DNA from: JABWBH01 sp964526695
Lineage (GTDB): Bacteria; Planctomycetota; Phycisphaerae; UBA1845
Assembly (NCBI GenBank): GCA_964526695.1
Contig: CAZGJA010000079.1
Span: 4,779-68,778 of the forward strand
Direction: 5' to 3'
DNA: 64,000 bases
Shown here: positions 37,302 to 47,204 of the stretch, piece after piece
How the letters are laid out: each line of letters opens with the position of its first letter
Numbering within the stretch: position 1 is the stretch's first letter
Made by a program: the position numbers and the translations under genes
The notes under the pieces: model-generated
What the model saw: the letters and a program-made list of their open reading frames with translations, nothing else
The model's database searches: none
What the model was told of the DNA's origin: nothing

Positions 37302-39503
37302 TCAGTGTCCAAACAAGGTTTGGAACACCGCGACGTCGCCCAGGTCAACGTCGCCGTCCCCGTCCAGATCCGTCAACTCGCAACCCTCCAATGGGGCTGC
37401 GCCGGGGCCTGTCAGGCAACCGGCGATAATGGCATGATCCCCAAGATCAACGTCGCAATCCTCGTCCCAGTCACCCCGCTTGCCTTCGCAACCTGGCTCG
37501 AACTCATACGCGCCCATGTCCACCAGCGGCGGTGTGCCGTTCCCCGTGTCCACCGTCAGCGGGTCGTCCATGAACCGCTGCTGATCGGCCAGATCGAAGG
37601 GAATCGGCTCCGCAAAGTCTCCGTCCCCGTCGAGGTCGAGAAAATCCGCCGGAACGGCATTGTTGTCCGCCGCATCGATGCAGGGCGAACCGGATGCGAG
37701 GCGGTAATCCCCGCGCGCGGCGTTTTCGAACCTCGGATCAATGTCCAGATTGGCAACGCCCGCCCAGCCGCCCTCGATGTCCGAGTAGCTCACAGTCGTC
37801 GTGCCGCCATAAACCATAAGCTCCGGTCCTGAATTGTCCCAGACAATGCTGTTCGTCACCGTCAGCTCGCCATCGAATTGGGTCACACCGCCGTTGTACT
37901 CGCCCACATTTCTTGCCACAGTCGAGTTGATGATGGAAATCGTAGAGTTGTTGACAAGCTGAATCGCGCCTCCAGGATTGTGATTATCCACAACTAGCGA
38001 ATTGATGAGCAGCACGTCGCTGTCAATATTGGATAGAACGCTGGCTTCGGAAAGATTGGAGCGAATAATGCACCCCTCGACAAGTATGTCCGCGTTGTTC
38101 TCGCAATGCACGCCTCCGGCTCCGTAGCCCACAGTGATGTTGTTCTCGATGGCGCATCGGACGATTCTCGGAGCGCAGTCGTAACGAATGGTTACAGCGC
38201 CAAAGGAGCCTGATAGATTGCCCTCGACGATAGTGTCACGTATCAGCGATTGATTGTGATGAGTCAAGCGAAGCCCACCCGTTTCGCCTTCCGCCACATT
38301 ATTCCGAATCACACAATTAGACACCAAGCCTTGCCCTCCCTCCAACGCTACGCCTCCACCAGCGTTGTGCGAAAGGTTGCCCTCGAACAGGCACCCGTCA
38401 ATGCGGGGGCTGCTGTCATAGACCGCGTACAGACCACCGGACGACCCCATCGATGAATTCCCGGAAATCCTGCAGCCCGCAATGGTCGGATCAGCGCCGA
38501 TCTCGCAGTGAACGCCTCCGCCGCCCCAGCCGGTGTTCGTGTTCCAGGATATGTCGCAGTTGGCAATGCTCGGAGCAGCGCCGCCGGTCATGGTCAGCGC
38601 GCCTTTGCTGCCGCAGACATTTTCATTGATGATGCAGTTCTCGGCTCGGGCTGCGCTGCTGTCGTCTTGAAACCGAAGTCCGCCGCTCTCGCCAGCCGCG
38701 GCGTTGCTGGTGATGCGGCAGTTAATGAACTGTCCTCCCCCGGTGACAAACGCGCCTCCCCCGTCAGCCTGGGCGATATTGCCGCTGATTGTGCAGTCCG
38801 TGAAGATGGGTTCCGCGTCGTAGCACCATGCGCCGGCCCCCAGAAACGCCGTGTTGCTCGAAATAACGCAGCGCAGGACGGATGCACGACCCGGCTGGAT
38901 GCGTATTCCGCCGCCGAAACTGCCCGCGGTGTTGTCGGTGATCATGCAGTCCTCAATCGTCGCCGCGCCGCCGCGAACCTCCAACCCGCCGCCGGAATCG
39001 GCGACGTTCCCCTGAATCGCGCAGGAAACGAAAGCCGCCCCTTCACCGCTTGCAATCAGCACGCCTCCACCGATCTCGGCCGAGCAGTTCTCCACCACGA
39101 CATGGCGCACCCGGGGCGCACCCGAGCCGAGAATATGGATCCCTCCTCCGAACTGAGCGTACCCATTTCGGATCGTGACACCCTCGATGATCAGTGACGC
39201 GTCCCCGCTGGAGATGATGAAACCGCGGTGCGGCTCAGAGGGGGAGCCCTCGCAATCAAGGATCGTGGCTTCCGCGCCCGAGGTTCCGATGATCCTGATG
39301 CTCCTGCCGCTGGGATCGATGTCGCGATTGCCGGCACCCGTATAAACGCCGGGCGCCACCAGAACCCAATCGCCGGTCGAGGATGCATCGACCGCAGCCT
39401 GGATCGTCGGAAAACTGCCCGGCACATGCAGGTCACTGCCGCGAGCCGCCAAGGCGGTCAGCCCCGCAGATAAACTCAGAGAGACGATCAACTTCCGCCT
39501 CAT
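37302..39503 (-). CDS. Secreted right-handed beta-helix protein with dockerin-like C-terminus
   Basis: A 733-residue protein. The ATG at 39503 follows GGGAG and begins a signal peptide (MRRKLIVSLSLSAGLTALAA). The start of the helix is VPGSFPTIQAAVDASSTGDW, followed by more than ten parallel-beta-helix coils with GGG-rich turns and NCxIxxN-type rungs (for example ISGNIAQADGGGAFVTGGGQ). The tail (residues about 670-733) has two calcium-loop-like segments, DWDEDCDVDLGDHAIIAGCL and DLDGDGDVDLGDVAVFQTLF, matching type I dockerins. It may be surface-displayed through a cohesin partner. No catalytic residues for a lyase were identified. Confidence 0.85.
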   Translation of the reverse strand: MRRKLIVSLSLSAGLTALAARGSDLHVPGSFPTIQAAVDASSTGDWVLVAPGVYTGAGNRDIDPSGRSIRIIGTSGAEATILDCEGSPSEPHRGFIISSGDASLIIEGVTIRNGYAQFGGGIHILGSGAPRVRHVVVENCSAEIGGGVLIASGEGAAFVSCAIQGNVADSGGGLEVRGGAATIEDCMITDNTAGSFGGGIRIQPGRASVLRCVISSNTAFLGAGAWCYDAEPIFTDCTISGNIAQADGGGAFVTGGGQFINCRITSNAAAGESGGLRFQDDSSAARAENCIINENVCGSKGALTMTGGAAPSIANCDISWNTNTGWGGGGVHCEIGADPTIAGCRISGNSSMGSSGGLYAVYDSSPRIDGCLFEGNLSHNAGGGVALEGGQGLVSNCVIRNNVAEGETGGLRLTHHNQSLIRDTIVEGNLSGSFGAVTIRYDCAPRIVRCAIENNITVGYGAGGVHCENNADILVEGCIIRSNLSEASVLSNIDSDVLLINSLVVDNHNPGGAIQLVNNSTISIINSTVARNVGEYNGGVTQFDGELTVTNSIVWDNSGPELMVYGGTTTVSYSDIEGGWAGVANLDIDPRFENAARGDYRLASGSPCIDAADNNAVPADFLDLDGDGDFAEPIPFDLADQQRFMDDPLTVDTGNGTPPLVDMGAYEFEPGCEGKRGDWDEDCDVDLGDHAIIAGCLTGPGAAPLEGCELTDLDGDGDVDLGDVAVFQTLFGH

Positions 39504-39569
39504 TTTTGTTTTCTCCCGATGATGTGCCGTTTTTGTCGCCCAAAGTGGAGCGCCTTTCGTTCCACATGA

Positions 39570-40088
39570 CTACCGCAGCAGTGAGAATGCATGCTCATAC
39601 TCGCCGTCGGTCTGCATGCCCTCCATCGCATCGCCTTCGACATACGCTCGAAATGTCCCGCGAATGAAGTGGCCTTCCAGCTTTGACTGCGGCTCGAACT
39701 CGATGAGGAGCAGGTCATCGGTCACCTCGCGCCCGAGGGCGGACTCCCATTCCGCACTCTCGTCCGCGGTGAGGTCGGCGGCGTTCACGACGCGACCACT
39801 GAAGCGCCAGAAGGTGATCTCGTCGGTCTGCACAGTTCCGATAAACTGCTGTCCCCCGTCATCGATCTGAACGCTCATCGGAAAGGACTCGCCGCTGACC
39901 GGGTTGACGCGAAGCCCCGTCCACGTGCCGGCCGGCGCGGAGAGGCATTCGAGACAGGGCGTAATCTCGACGGGAGCGCATCCGGCCAGAATGAACGGCA
40001 AGGCGAGCCATGCCGCAAGATAACCGCGCGCCCGTGGCATTCTGATGAATGAAGCACGGACCGGATTCGTAGCGCCCAGGCTTCGCAT
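39570..40088 (-). CDS. Small lipoprotein of unknown function
   Basis: A 172-residue protein from the ATG at 40088, preceded by GGGGGAAG. An alternative ATG at 40040 has no ribosome-binding site. The lipobox is FILAGC after a 20-residue basic lead and hydrophobic stretch. The mature part has two nearby cysteines (CLECL) and a beta-rich domain (TWTGLRVNPVSGESFPMSVQ). No family was recognised. It is divergent from the sigma gene, and the two share the region 40089-40251. Confidence 0.65.
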   Translation of the reverse strand: MRSLGATNPVRASFIRMPRARGYLAAWLALPFILAGCAPVEITPCLECLSAPAGTWTGLRVNPVSGESFPMSVQIDDGGQQFIGTVQTDEITFWRFSGRVVNAADLTADESAEWESALGREVTDDLLLIEFEPQSKLEGHFIRGTFRAYVEGDAMEGMQTDGEYEHAFSLLR

Positions 40089-40251
40089 TCGTCTTCCCCC
40101 TTTTCTGCCTCATGGCTTGCTTTGACCTTGGGCCTGCGCGCTTCAGGGCCATTGCGCAGCGCCTCTGGCGGCGGCCCAGGTGCTTTTTTCTTTCAGTTCA
40201 CTTGAAGAGCGTATAAAATGGGCCTGCGCCCTCACGATCGGAGGAGCGGCT

Positions 40252-40848
40252 GTGTCAGCGGAGCGCGGGAGCAGGCTTGAAGAGGATTGGCTGCGGGTGC
40301 TGCAACAGGACGAAAACGCGATCGTAACGACCTTGACGTGCTTCGACTCGAGCGAAGGCGAAACGCCGGCGCGGTTCGTCGCGCGCAAGTACGCGGAGCT
40401 GCGCCGTCTCGCGCGCGGGTTGGGCCACCACGCCGGCACGTCGCTCGTTCACACGGCTTATCGAAGGCTGGCGGAATCCGCGTCGCTGATTGAGGGGGAC
40501 GGCCAGGGTTTCGCGCTCTTCTCTCTGGCGATGCGTCACGCCTTGATCGACCGTCTGCGGGCAGGCCGGGCGCAGAAGCGCGGCGGCGAGGCAGTCCATG
40601 TCCCGTTTGATCCGGGCCGGGACGATCCCGAGGACGACCGCCCGCGCTTCGACCTGATGGCGCTCCACGAGGCCATCGAGCGTCTCCGCGCCTGCGATCG
40701 CCGGAAATGGGAGGTGGTGGAGCACAAGTGGTTCGGCGGACTGAAGGACGAGGAAACCGCTGCGGCCCTGGGGATCTCACGCGCCACCGTCGAACGGGAA
40801 TGGAAGTTCGCCAAAGCCTGGCTCCGTCAGCAGCTTTCAGTCGAATGA
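40252..40848 (+). CDS. ECF-like sigma factor, planctomycete Sig-70_X6 (TIGR02999) type
   Basis: A 198-residue protein from a GTG at 40252, chosen because GGAGGAG lies five bases upstream. Region 2-like sequence is RFVARKYAELRRLARGLGHH followed by SLVHTAYRRLAES, and ALFSLAMRHALIDRLRAGRA contains the conserved MRHALID/RLR block of this group. Region 4 is LKDEETAAALGISRATVERE with WKFAKAWLRQQL at the end. A possible minus-10 box TATAAA lies at 40212-40217. The kinase gene begins 91 bases downstream, the usual partner arrangement for this family. Confidence 0.92.
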   Translation: MSAERGSRLEEDWLRVLQQDENAIVTTLTCFDSSEGETPARFVARKYAELRRLARGLGHHAGTSLVHTAYRRLAESASLIEGDGQGFALFSLAMRHALIDRLRAGRAQKRGGEAVHVPFDPGRDDPEDDRPRFDLMALHEAIERLRACDRRKWEVVEHKWFGGLKDEETAAALGISRATVEREWKFAKAWLRQQLSVE

Positions 40849-40939
40849 ACGGCGCCCGGGCGGTCGCCTCGGTTTCGCCCATCGCCGCGATTCGCCGCCG
40901 ATCGGGAAGCCCTTCCAGCGCCGCCACACGGCCGGCGCG

Positions 40940-43609
40940 GTGAACATGGACGTGAATCGATTTATCGAGCTTGAGACGCTGTTCCATGAGGCGCTGGCCC
41001 TGCCGGAGGATCAGCGCGCGAGCTTCCTCAATCAGCAGAAGGCTGTTGATCCGTCGTCCTTGAACACCCTTCGAGACCTGCTTCGGCAGGCTCAGCTTGA
41101 TGAGGCGGATCCGCTCGAAGGGCGCGGCGAGCGTGGCGCGGATGGCGCGCATCCCTGGCTGGGCCGCATGCTCGGTTCCTTCGTCATGCGCGGCGTCCTC
41201 GGACATGGCGGCATGGGCACCGTGTTCGAAGGAGTTCGGGACTTTCCCCAGCAGCAGGCGGCGATCAAAGTGATCCGCCGATCGGCGGGGATCAGTGCGA
41301 CGGAATGGCGCTCGCTGGCCCGGCGGTTTCGAAACGAAGTGAGCATTCTCGGGCGATTGTCACATCCCGGCATTGCGCACTTCTACGAATCCGGCATGGT
41401 GGACTGGGGAGACGGCGAGCAGCCCTTCCTGGCGATGGAGCTGATCCGAGGCACAGGACTTCTCGACTATGCCTCCGGCACGAGGACGACGGGCCGCGCT
41501 GCCCCTCTGGACGCCCGACGCAGACTCGAGCTGATCGCCGACGTGGCCGATGCCGTGCAGCACGCACACCAGAAGGGCATCGTCCACCGCGACCTCAAGC
41601 CCGGCAATGTTCTGGTTACGGACGACGGCGATGCCAAGGTGCTGGACTTCGGCGTGGCTCGGGTCTTGGAGCTTCAAGGCCAGCAGGCGACCCGACATAC
41701 CCATAGCGGACAGCCTGTCGGCACGCTGGCCTACATGGCGCCTGAACAGGCGCGGGGCCAACTCGCCGACATCGACACGCGCGCGGACGTCTACGCCCTG
41801 GGCGCGATGCTCTTCGAGTTGCTCGCGGGGCGGCCTCCGCGTGAATTGCACGGGCTTTCGCTGGCGCAGTCCCTTCGAGTGCTTTGCGAATCGACGCCTC
41901 CGCGTCTGGCCTCGCTGAAGCCGGAGTATCGCGGCGACGTCGATACGATCGTCGCGAAAGCCCTGGCGCCGCGGCCTGAACAGCGCTTCGCCTCCGCCGG
42001 CGAGCTTTCCGGCGATATCCGTCGCTACCTCAACGACGAGCCGATCATTGCTCGACCCCAGACCACGATGGATCACGTGCGCCGCATCGTTCGTCGCCAT
42101 CGCGCGTCCGTCACGCTCTCCGCGGTGGCGCTGCTGATGCTCGTGGCGGTGTCCGCCGTTGCCCTGATGGAGAGCGCGCGGGCGCGTTCCGCGGAACACC
42201 ACTGGGCGGAGCGCCTTGAGCAGATCACGCAGCACGTGCTGCGCGATCTGGACACGCGCTCCGGCACGCTTGAGTTGCGCGCGGGCATGGCCGCCGACGC
42301 CCGCGAAGATGCCCGCGGGCTGCTCTCGCGCGACGAAACCAACCCGCAACTCCTCACGCTTACCGCGGACGCGGAGCGACAGTATTCCAACGTGCTCCAT
42401 GAGCAGGGCGACATGACGGAAGCGCTGCAATGCCGCGAGGAGGCCTTTCGGCTGCGCGGCAAGGTCGCCGAGACACGCGGCATGGATGCGCTGTTGCGCC
42501 GCGCGCTTGCCATTGACATGGTCCTGATCGCCGATGTTCACTTCGCTCTCGGACACGCCGCGGACTATCGCAAGTGGCTCGAGCAATCGGAAACGATGAC
42601 GCGGGCCGCGGCGGAGGAATCGCCTGCGGTGGAGAATCTTTGTGAACACGCATGGAGCCTGCAGCGACTCGCTGCCGTGGAGCTTCACGCGGGCAACATC
42701 GCCGCCGGCATCGGACAAGCCGAACGCGCGCTGGACATTTGCCGGGCCGTCCTGATCGAGAATCCCGACCACGCCTCAGCCCTGGGTTGCGCGCGTCAAT
42801 CCCACACCTATCTGGGAGTCTTGCATGACTGGGACCGGGATGCGCAGGCTTCGATCCTGCACTTCACCGCCGCGCTGGAACTCGCCGAGCGCCTCTACCA
42901 GATCGACCCGCGCAACCGCGACCACCTTGTCGGACTCATGAACGCCATCGAAAGTCTCGCCGATCGAATGCCTCGCGGCGAGGCGCGACCCATGTACGAA
43001 CGCGCCTACGCGCTGTCCTCCGCCCTGCTGGCGAACGATCCTCACCAGGTGGACGCCATCGCGTTCGCGCTGAACTTTGACTTGCGAATGGCGAATGCTG
43101 CGATGGACGACCGAGACGTCGAAACGGCGCGCCGGCTGGCACGCGAGGCGGTGGTCCTTGTTGAAAGGGCACCCAAACGCAACGCGCAGCAGCTTTGGGG
43201 AGCGGCGTCCGGGTTTCACAGCGCGGCAGGCTTGCTTCAGCAGACTGGGGCTGAGGCAGAGGCTTTGGAATGCCGCGCGAGCGCCGCCGCAGCGTGTCGC
43301 TCGCTGCTGGATCGGGATGACGCGCCGCCGGAGAGTTTGCGCGGCTGTGCCGAGATGATGCTTCAGTCGGGCGGCCAGGAGGAGATCGCGCTCGCCGAGA
43401 AACTTGCGCAGCGCGCCGTGGACACGGCCCCGCAGGCGACGTGTGCGCTGCTCAAGACCCTCGCCGACACGCAGATCGCGTCGGACCGCGTTCGTGAAGC
43501 CCTTGCCACTTTCGAGCGGGCAAGGCTGCTGGCAACGGAGGACGACACGCGAGCGGAACTGGCCGAACGCATCAACAACCTGACTCGCGAGAGCCGGGAT
43601 GCGCCTTGA
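40940..43609 (+). CDS. Ser/Thr protein kinase with C-terminal helical repeats
   Basis: An 889-residue protein with a GTG start at 40940; an ATG two codons later is equally possible. The N-terminal 70 residues are the helical module common in these kinases (LFHEALALPEDQRASFLNQQ). Kinase domain 75-370: VLGHGGMGTVFEG, AAIK lysine at 110, HRDLKPGN with Asp218, DFG at 236-238 and MAPEQARG. One membrane helix follows at about 390-411. Residues 420-889 are Ala/Leu/Arg-rich helices of TPR type. It is paired with the upstream sigma gene and may gate that sigma factor. Confidence 0.92.
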   Translation: MNMDVNRFIELETLFHEALALPEDQRASFLNQQKAVDPSSLNTLRDLLRQAQLDEADPLEGRGERGADGAHPWLGRMLGSFVMRGVLGHGGMGTVFEGVRDFPQQQAAIKVIRRSAGISATEWRSLARRFRNEVSILGRLSHPGIAHFYESGMVDWGDGEQPFLAMELIRGTGLLDYASGTRTTGRAAPLDARRRLELIADVADAVQHAHQKGIVHRDLKPGNVLVTDDGDAKVLDFGVARVLELQGQQATRHTHSGQPVGTLAYMAPEQARGQLADIDTRADVYALGAMLFELLAGRPPRELHGLSLAQSLRVLCESTPPRLASLKPEYRGDVDTIVAKALAPRPEQRFASAGELSGDIRRYLNDEPIIARPQTTMDHVRRIVRRHRASVTLSAVALLMLVAVSAVALMESARARSAEHHWAERLEQITQHVLRDLDTRSGTLELRAGMAADAREDARGLLSRDETNPQLLTLTADAERQYSNVLHEQGDMTEALQCREEAFRLRGKVAETRGMDALLRRALAIDMVLIADVHFALGHAADYRKWLEQSETMTRAAAEESPAVENLCEHAWSLQRLAAVELHAGNIAAGIGQAERALDICRAVLIENPDHASALGCARQSHTYLGVLHDWDRDAQASILHFTAALELAERLYQIDPRNRDHLVGLMNAIESLADRMPRGEARPMYERAYALSSALLANDPHQVDAIAFALNFDLRMANAAMDDRDVETARRLAREAVVLVERAPKRNAQQLWGAASGFHSAAGLLQQTGAEAEALECRASAAAACRSLLDRDDAPPESLRGCAEMMLQSGGQEEIALAEKLAQRAVDTAPQATCALLKTLADTQIASDRVREALATFERARLLATEDDTRAELAERINNLTRESRDAP

Positions 43610-43636
43610 CTTGGCGCCAGCGCTTCAGTGCCGACA

Positions 43637-46096
43637 CTACCGCGGCCTGGTCCACACCCCGCGATCGTTGCCGCCACCTCCCACTGAAGGCAAAGGCGTC
43701 GAGTCGAACGAGCGCGTCTTCGGGGCATCCGCCGAGCCGGGCGCGGAGACTTCGGATGTGGAGGGAACGCCGCCGGACGCACGTCCGTTCGCCTTCTCCC
43801 GGTCCGCCTGAGTCTGGAAAAACTTGGCGAGCAGCGCCGCGTTCCCGCCGGTTACGACGGCGGCCTGCTGGTAGTCCTGCAACGCGTCTTCAAGCCGACC
43901 CAGCTCCCGCTCGCAATCGCCGCGGATCACCAGCGCGTCGACGTTCTTCGGGTCTTCCGCCAGCACCTTCGTCAACTCTTCCGTCGCCGCCGAATGGTCG
44001 CGGCGCTGCGCATGCGCCAGGGCGTGTCCCACGCGGCAAAGTGCGGAATCCGGCGCGAGGTCCATCGCCGTCTCGAACGCCTTCAGCGCGCTTTCCGCAT
44101 CCTTGCCGAGGATGTCGGCCAGCCCCTTCATCGCGTGCGCGACGTGAAGATCCTGCTGAAGCTCGATGGCCGCGCGGATGTCCGCCTGCGCGGTTTCGGT
44201 CGAACCGGCCATCAGCGACGCCAGCCCACGCACGAGCCGCGCGTACGGATCGTCAGGCCGTGCCGCGATCAACGCCGTCGCGTCGGCGGCCATCAATTCG
44301 TATTTGCCCGTCTTTCCATACAGCACGGCGCGCACGTACAGCGCCGCGGCGTCGGAGGCGTTTTCCGAAAGCAGCACGTTCGTCAGGATATTGATGTCGA
44401 ACGTCGGGTTGGTGCTTTGCAGCGCATCGAACAGCGTTTCGCTGCGACGATCCGAATCCGTTGGGTCGACCATGAACAGCACTTCGCTCAGCGGCCCGGC
44501 GTTGCGAAAAATCTCCACCGAGGCCGCCCGACACAGGCTCTGCACGGTGCCGAACTCCAGCCCCGCGGCGCCGAAGCCCAGCACGCTGATCAGCGGCTGC
44601 GTCAAGCCGGACGCATGTTCCGCCAGGCCGGAAGCCTGCTCCGCCAGCGCCGGGGCGTTCTTGTCGGCGATGTCCTTGGCCACCTCGAACACCTTGGATT
44701 CGGCGGGAAACAGCCCGGCGATCAGCTTGCCCAGCGGATCGGCCGATACGTTGCCCACTTCACCCGTCGCGCCGTTCGGCGGCGGCGGCGGCCCGTTATC
44801 TCCCGGAGGCGTCTGAGGTCGCGCGCCGGGCGGTCGCAGCCCGTTCTCGCGCGGGCCCGCGTCACGGCGCGCCTCCTGCCGTGTCTCCATTCGCCGGATC
44901 GTCGCACCCTGCCGCCAAATGACCAACACCGAGACCAGCGCCAGCAGCGCCAATCCGATCAGCGCCGCGCCGGCGCGATTGCGGTTCACCAGCCGCCGCG
45001 TGCGCTCCACCAGGCCGATGCGCGTCGCACGAATCCGGCCGGCCGACAGGAACGCGCGCAGGTCATCTCGAAACTCTCCCGCCGACGCGTAGCGCCGCTG
45101 CTTCTCGCGTTCCAGCCCCTTCAGGCAGATCGTCTCCAGGTCCGGCGGGATCGCGGGATTGATCGACCGCGGCTCGCGCATCTCGCCCGTCAGGATCTGC
45201 GTGATCACCGTCTCCCGCGTCTTGCCGGAAAACGGCGGCTCCAACGTGAGCCACTCGAACATCGTGGCCGCCAGCGAGTACACGTCGCAGCGCTGATCCA
45301 CGACGCTGTCGCCGCGAATCTGCTCCGGCGCCATATACAGCGGCGAGCCGACGACCTCGCTGGTCATCGTGATGCCCGGCTGCTCCAGCACGCGCGCCAG
45401 GCCGAAGTCCGTAATGAGCAATCGCCCGTCACGGCTGAGAATCAGGTTGTGCGGCTTGATGTCGCGGTGGACGACGCCCTGCTGATGCGCGTAGTCCAGC
45501 GCGTCTGCGATTCGCGCGAGGTGCTCGGCGATGCGCTCGTAGCGCCCGCCGCTGGGCAGGTGCATGTCCGACCCGGCAAGAATCACGCCCGTGTCCGACG
45601 CCGTCAGCGAGCCGGCGCGCGCCGAACTCGATACGCCTGATGACGTGCGCGGCAGCACGCGCGTCATATCGAGGTCTTCGTCCGAGGCTTCAAACCCGAG
45701 CTTCTGCCGCTCTTCGCGGATCAGCTCGCTGAGGCTCTGACCCTCGATCATCTCCATCGCGTAGTAGTAGGTGCTGTTCTCCTCGCCGAGGGCGAAGATC
45801 GGGACGATGTGCGGGTGATGGAGCTTGGCGGCGGCCTGCGCTTCGCGCTGGAACCGGGCGATGCTGGCGCGGCTTCCGGCGATGTGCGGCGCCAGCACCT
45901 TCAGCGCGACGAGGCGCCGCAAGGAGCGTTGCCACGCCTTGTACACCGTGCCCATGCCGCCGCGACCGATGACCTCGCGCAGCTCGAACTCGCCGATCAC
46001 CTGCCCGGGGCGCACCGTGCCCCCGAACAGCGCATCGCTGCTCGATACGCCTACCGCGTCGCCACCGCCGGGCGTCAGTTCGTTGCTTGCGACCAT
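43637..46096 (-). CDS. Ser/Thr protein kinase with TPR-rich C-terminus
   Basis: An 819-residue protein from the ATG at 46096, preceded by AGGAG. Kinase domain about 38-350: VIGRGGMGTVYKA, VALK lysine at 66, HRDIKPHN with Asp212, DFG at 230-232 and MAPEQIRG. An insertion of about 50 Ser/Arg-rich residues (140-185) lies between the small and large lobes. The membrane helix is at about 376-394, followed by a Pro/Gly-rich linker and a C-terminal TPR domain (about 590-780). It is convergent with the preceding kinase, 27 bases apart, and has no sigma gene beside it. Confidence 0.92.
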   Translation of the reverse strand: MVASNELTPGGGDAVGVSSSDALFGGTVRPGQVIGEFELREVIGRGGMGTVYKAWQRSLRRLVALKVLAPHIAGSRASIARFQREAQAAAKLHHPHIVPIFALGEENSTYYYAMEMIEGQSLSELIREERQKLGFEASDEDLDMTRVLPRTSSGVSSSARAGSLTASDTGVILAGSDMHLPSGGRYERIAEHLARIADALDYAHQQGVVHRDIKPHNLILSRDGRLLITDFGLARVLEQPGITMTSEVVGSPLYMAPEQIRGDSVVDQRCDVYSLAATMFEWLTLEPPFSGKTRETVITQILTGEMREPRSINPAIPPDLETICLKGLEREKQRRYASAGEFRDDLRAFLSAGRIRATRIGLVERTRRLVNRNRAGAALIGLALLALVSVLVIWRQGATIRRMETRQEARRDAGPRENGLRPPGARPQTPPGDNGPPPPPNGATGEVGNVSADPLGKLIAGLFPAESKVFEVAKDIADKNAPALAEQASGLAEHASGLTQPLISVLGFGAAGLEFGTVQSLCRAASVEIFRNAGPLSEVLFMVDPTDSDRRSETLFDALQSTNPTFDINILTNVLLSENASDAAALYVRAVLYGKTGKYELMAADATALIAARPDDPYARLVRGLASLMAGSTETAQADIRAAIELQQDLHVAHAMKGLADILGKDAESALKAFETAMDLAPDSALCRVGHALAHAQRRDHSAATEELTKVLAEDPKNVDALVIRGDCERELGRLEDALQDYQQAAVVTGGNAALLAKFFQTQADREKANGRASGGVPSTSEVSAPGSADAPKTRSFDSTPLPSVGGGGNDRGVWTRPR

Positions 46097-46533
46097 GTTC
46101 TCCTGCGCTTCAGCGTGGCCTGCCTCATGAAGGACGCCCCGGCCTCCTGCCGGTCTGTCAAAAAATGTCGAGTCGCGGGCCAACGCATCAGATGCGGCAG
46201 GCTCCCGACTCTCGCGCCCTTCGATGCGGTCTGGACCGCCCTCTATAGGTTCGCTCGCCGCGGCGAGTTATGCCATGAGAGGAATGCACAACGATTATAA
46301 CCGAACTTGCAGTTGGGGGATGTCCCGCGCCAAGAGGTTGGACCGGACGGCGCGCCCGGACGTTAGCGGCTGCAAAGCAGCCTGATTGAAAAACGATGCA
46401 ACCTATTGCTCAACATGATGTTGCAACGTTTCAATCCGGGGCCACCCCCAGCCACAAGCAAGGGCAAACCGAATCTCAGCAGCAAGCGAGACGCAGCTTT
46501 GGGGGTGCCGGTTCGACGCTGAGAACGCTGCCA
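46097..46533. other. Intergenic region upstream of the third kinase
   Basis: 437 bases without a recognised gene. It contains a GGCTGC-AAA-GCAGCC hairpin (46368-46382) and, near 46412-46435, a CAACAT-G-ATGTTG palindrome within a locally AT-richer stretch that could hold a promoter or operator. Neither is assigned. Confidence 0.5.
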
Positions 46534-47076
46534 TCAACTCCGTTGGACAGGGATCGTCGAAGCTGCGTTGGGATAGACGCCCTCTCCGTGGCGTTTCCCG
46601 AGTCGTTGATAGGTTTGTATCACTTGGGCAACATAGGCGGACTCCTGCTCGGTCACGTCCCGGACGACCTTCGCCGGCAGACCCATCACCACCTTGCCCG
46701 CCGGCACCACCGTTCCCGGCGTCACCAGCGCGCACGCGCCGATCAGACAGCCTTCGCCGATGATGCAGCCATCGAGCACGACGGCGCCCGTTCCGATGAG
46801 CGAGCCACGACCCACGCGCCGGCAATGCACGACCGCGCGATGGCCGATCGACACGTCGTCCTCGATGTCCAGCGGCACGCCCGTCTGCGTGTGAATGATC
46901 GTCCCGTCCTGCACGTTGACGCGCGAGCCGATGCGGATGGCCGACACGTCGCCGCGGATCATCACGTGGTGCATGATGGTCACGTCATCGCCGATCGTGA
47001 CCTCGCCGCCGACGTATGCCGTGGGCGCGATGTACACGTTGGCTCCCAGGATCGGCCGAACCACTCCGTCGCCCAT
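46534..47076 (-). CDS. Gamma-class carbonic anhydrase family protein (left-handed beta-helix)
   Basis: A 180-residue protein from the ATG at 47076 (MGDGVVRPILGANVYIAPTA). Hexapeptide turns run throughout (IGDDVTI, IGSRVNV, VGRGSLIGTGAVV). The three expected zinc histidines are His62 (TIIHTQ), His79 and His84 (IGHRAVVHC), matching the Cam/CamH/YrdA spacing. Activity as a carbonic anhydrase is likely but not certain in this family. The same reading frame stays open to 48348, but the upstream part is a shadow of ubiA. Confidence 0.9.
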   Translation of the reverse strand: MGDGVVRPILGANVYIAPTAYVGGEVTIGDDVTIMHHVMIRGDVSAIRIGSRVNVQDGTIIHTQTGVPLDIEDDVSIGHRAVVHCRRVGRGSLIGTGAVVLDGCIIGEGCLIGACALVTPGTVVPAGKVVMGLPAKVVRDVTEQESAYVAQVIQTYQRLGKRHGEGVYPNAASTIPVQRS

Positions 47077-47204
47077 GTGCACCTGCCTCCGCTTCAACTC
47101 GAACGTCGGCCGGCTTGATCTCCGGCTCACCTGCCCGTCCGCTCCCTTACGGTCGCGGCTCTGACAGGACGCAATCCCCACGAGGCGCCAAGCCCGTGCG
47201 CGCC

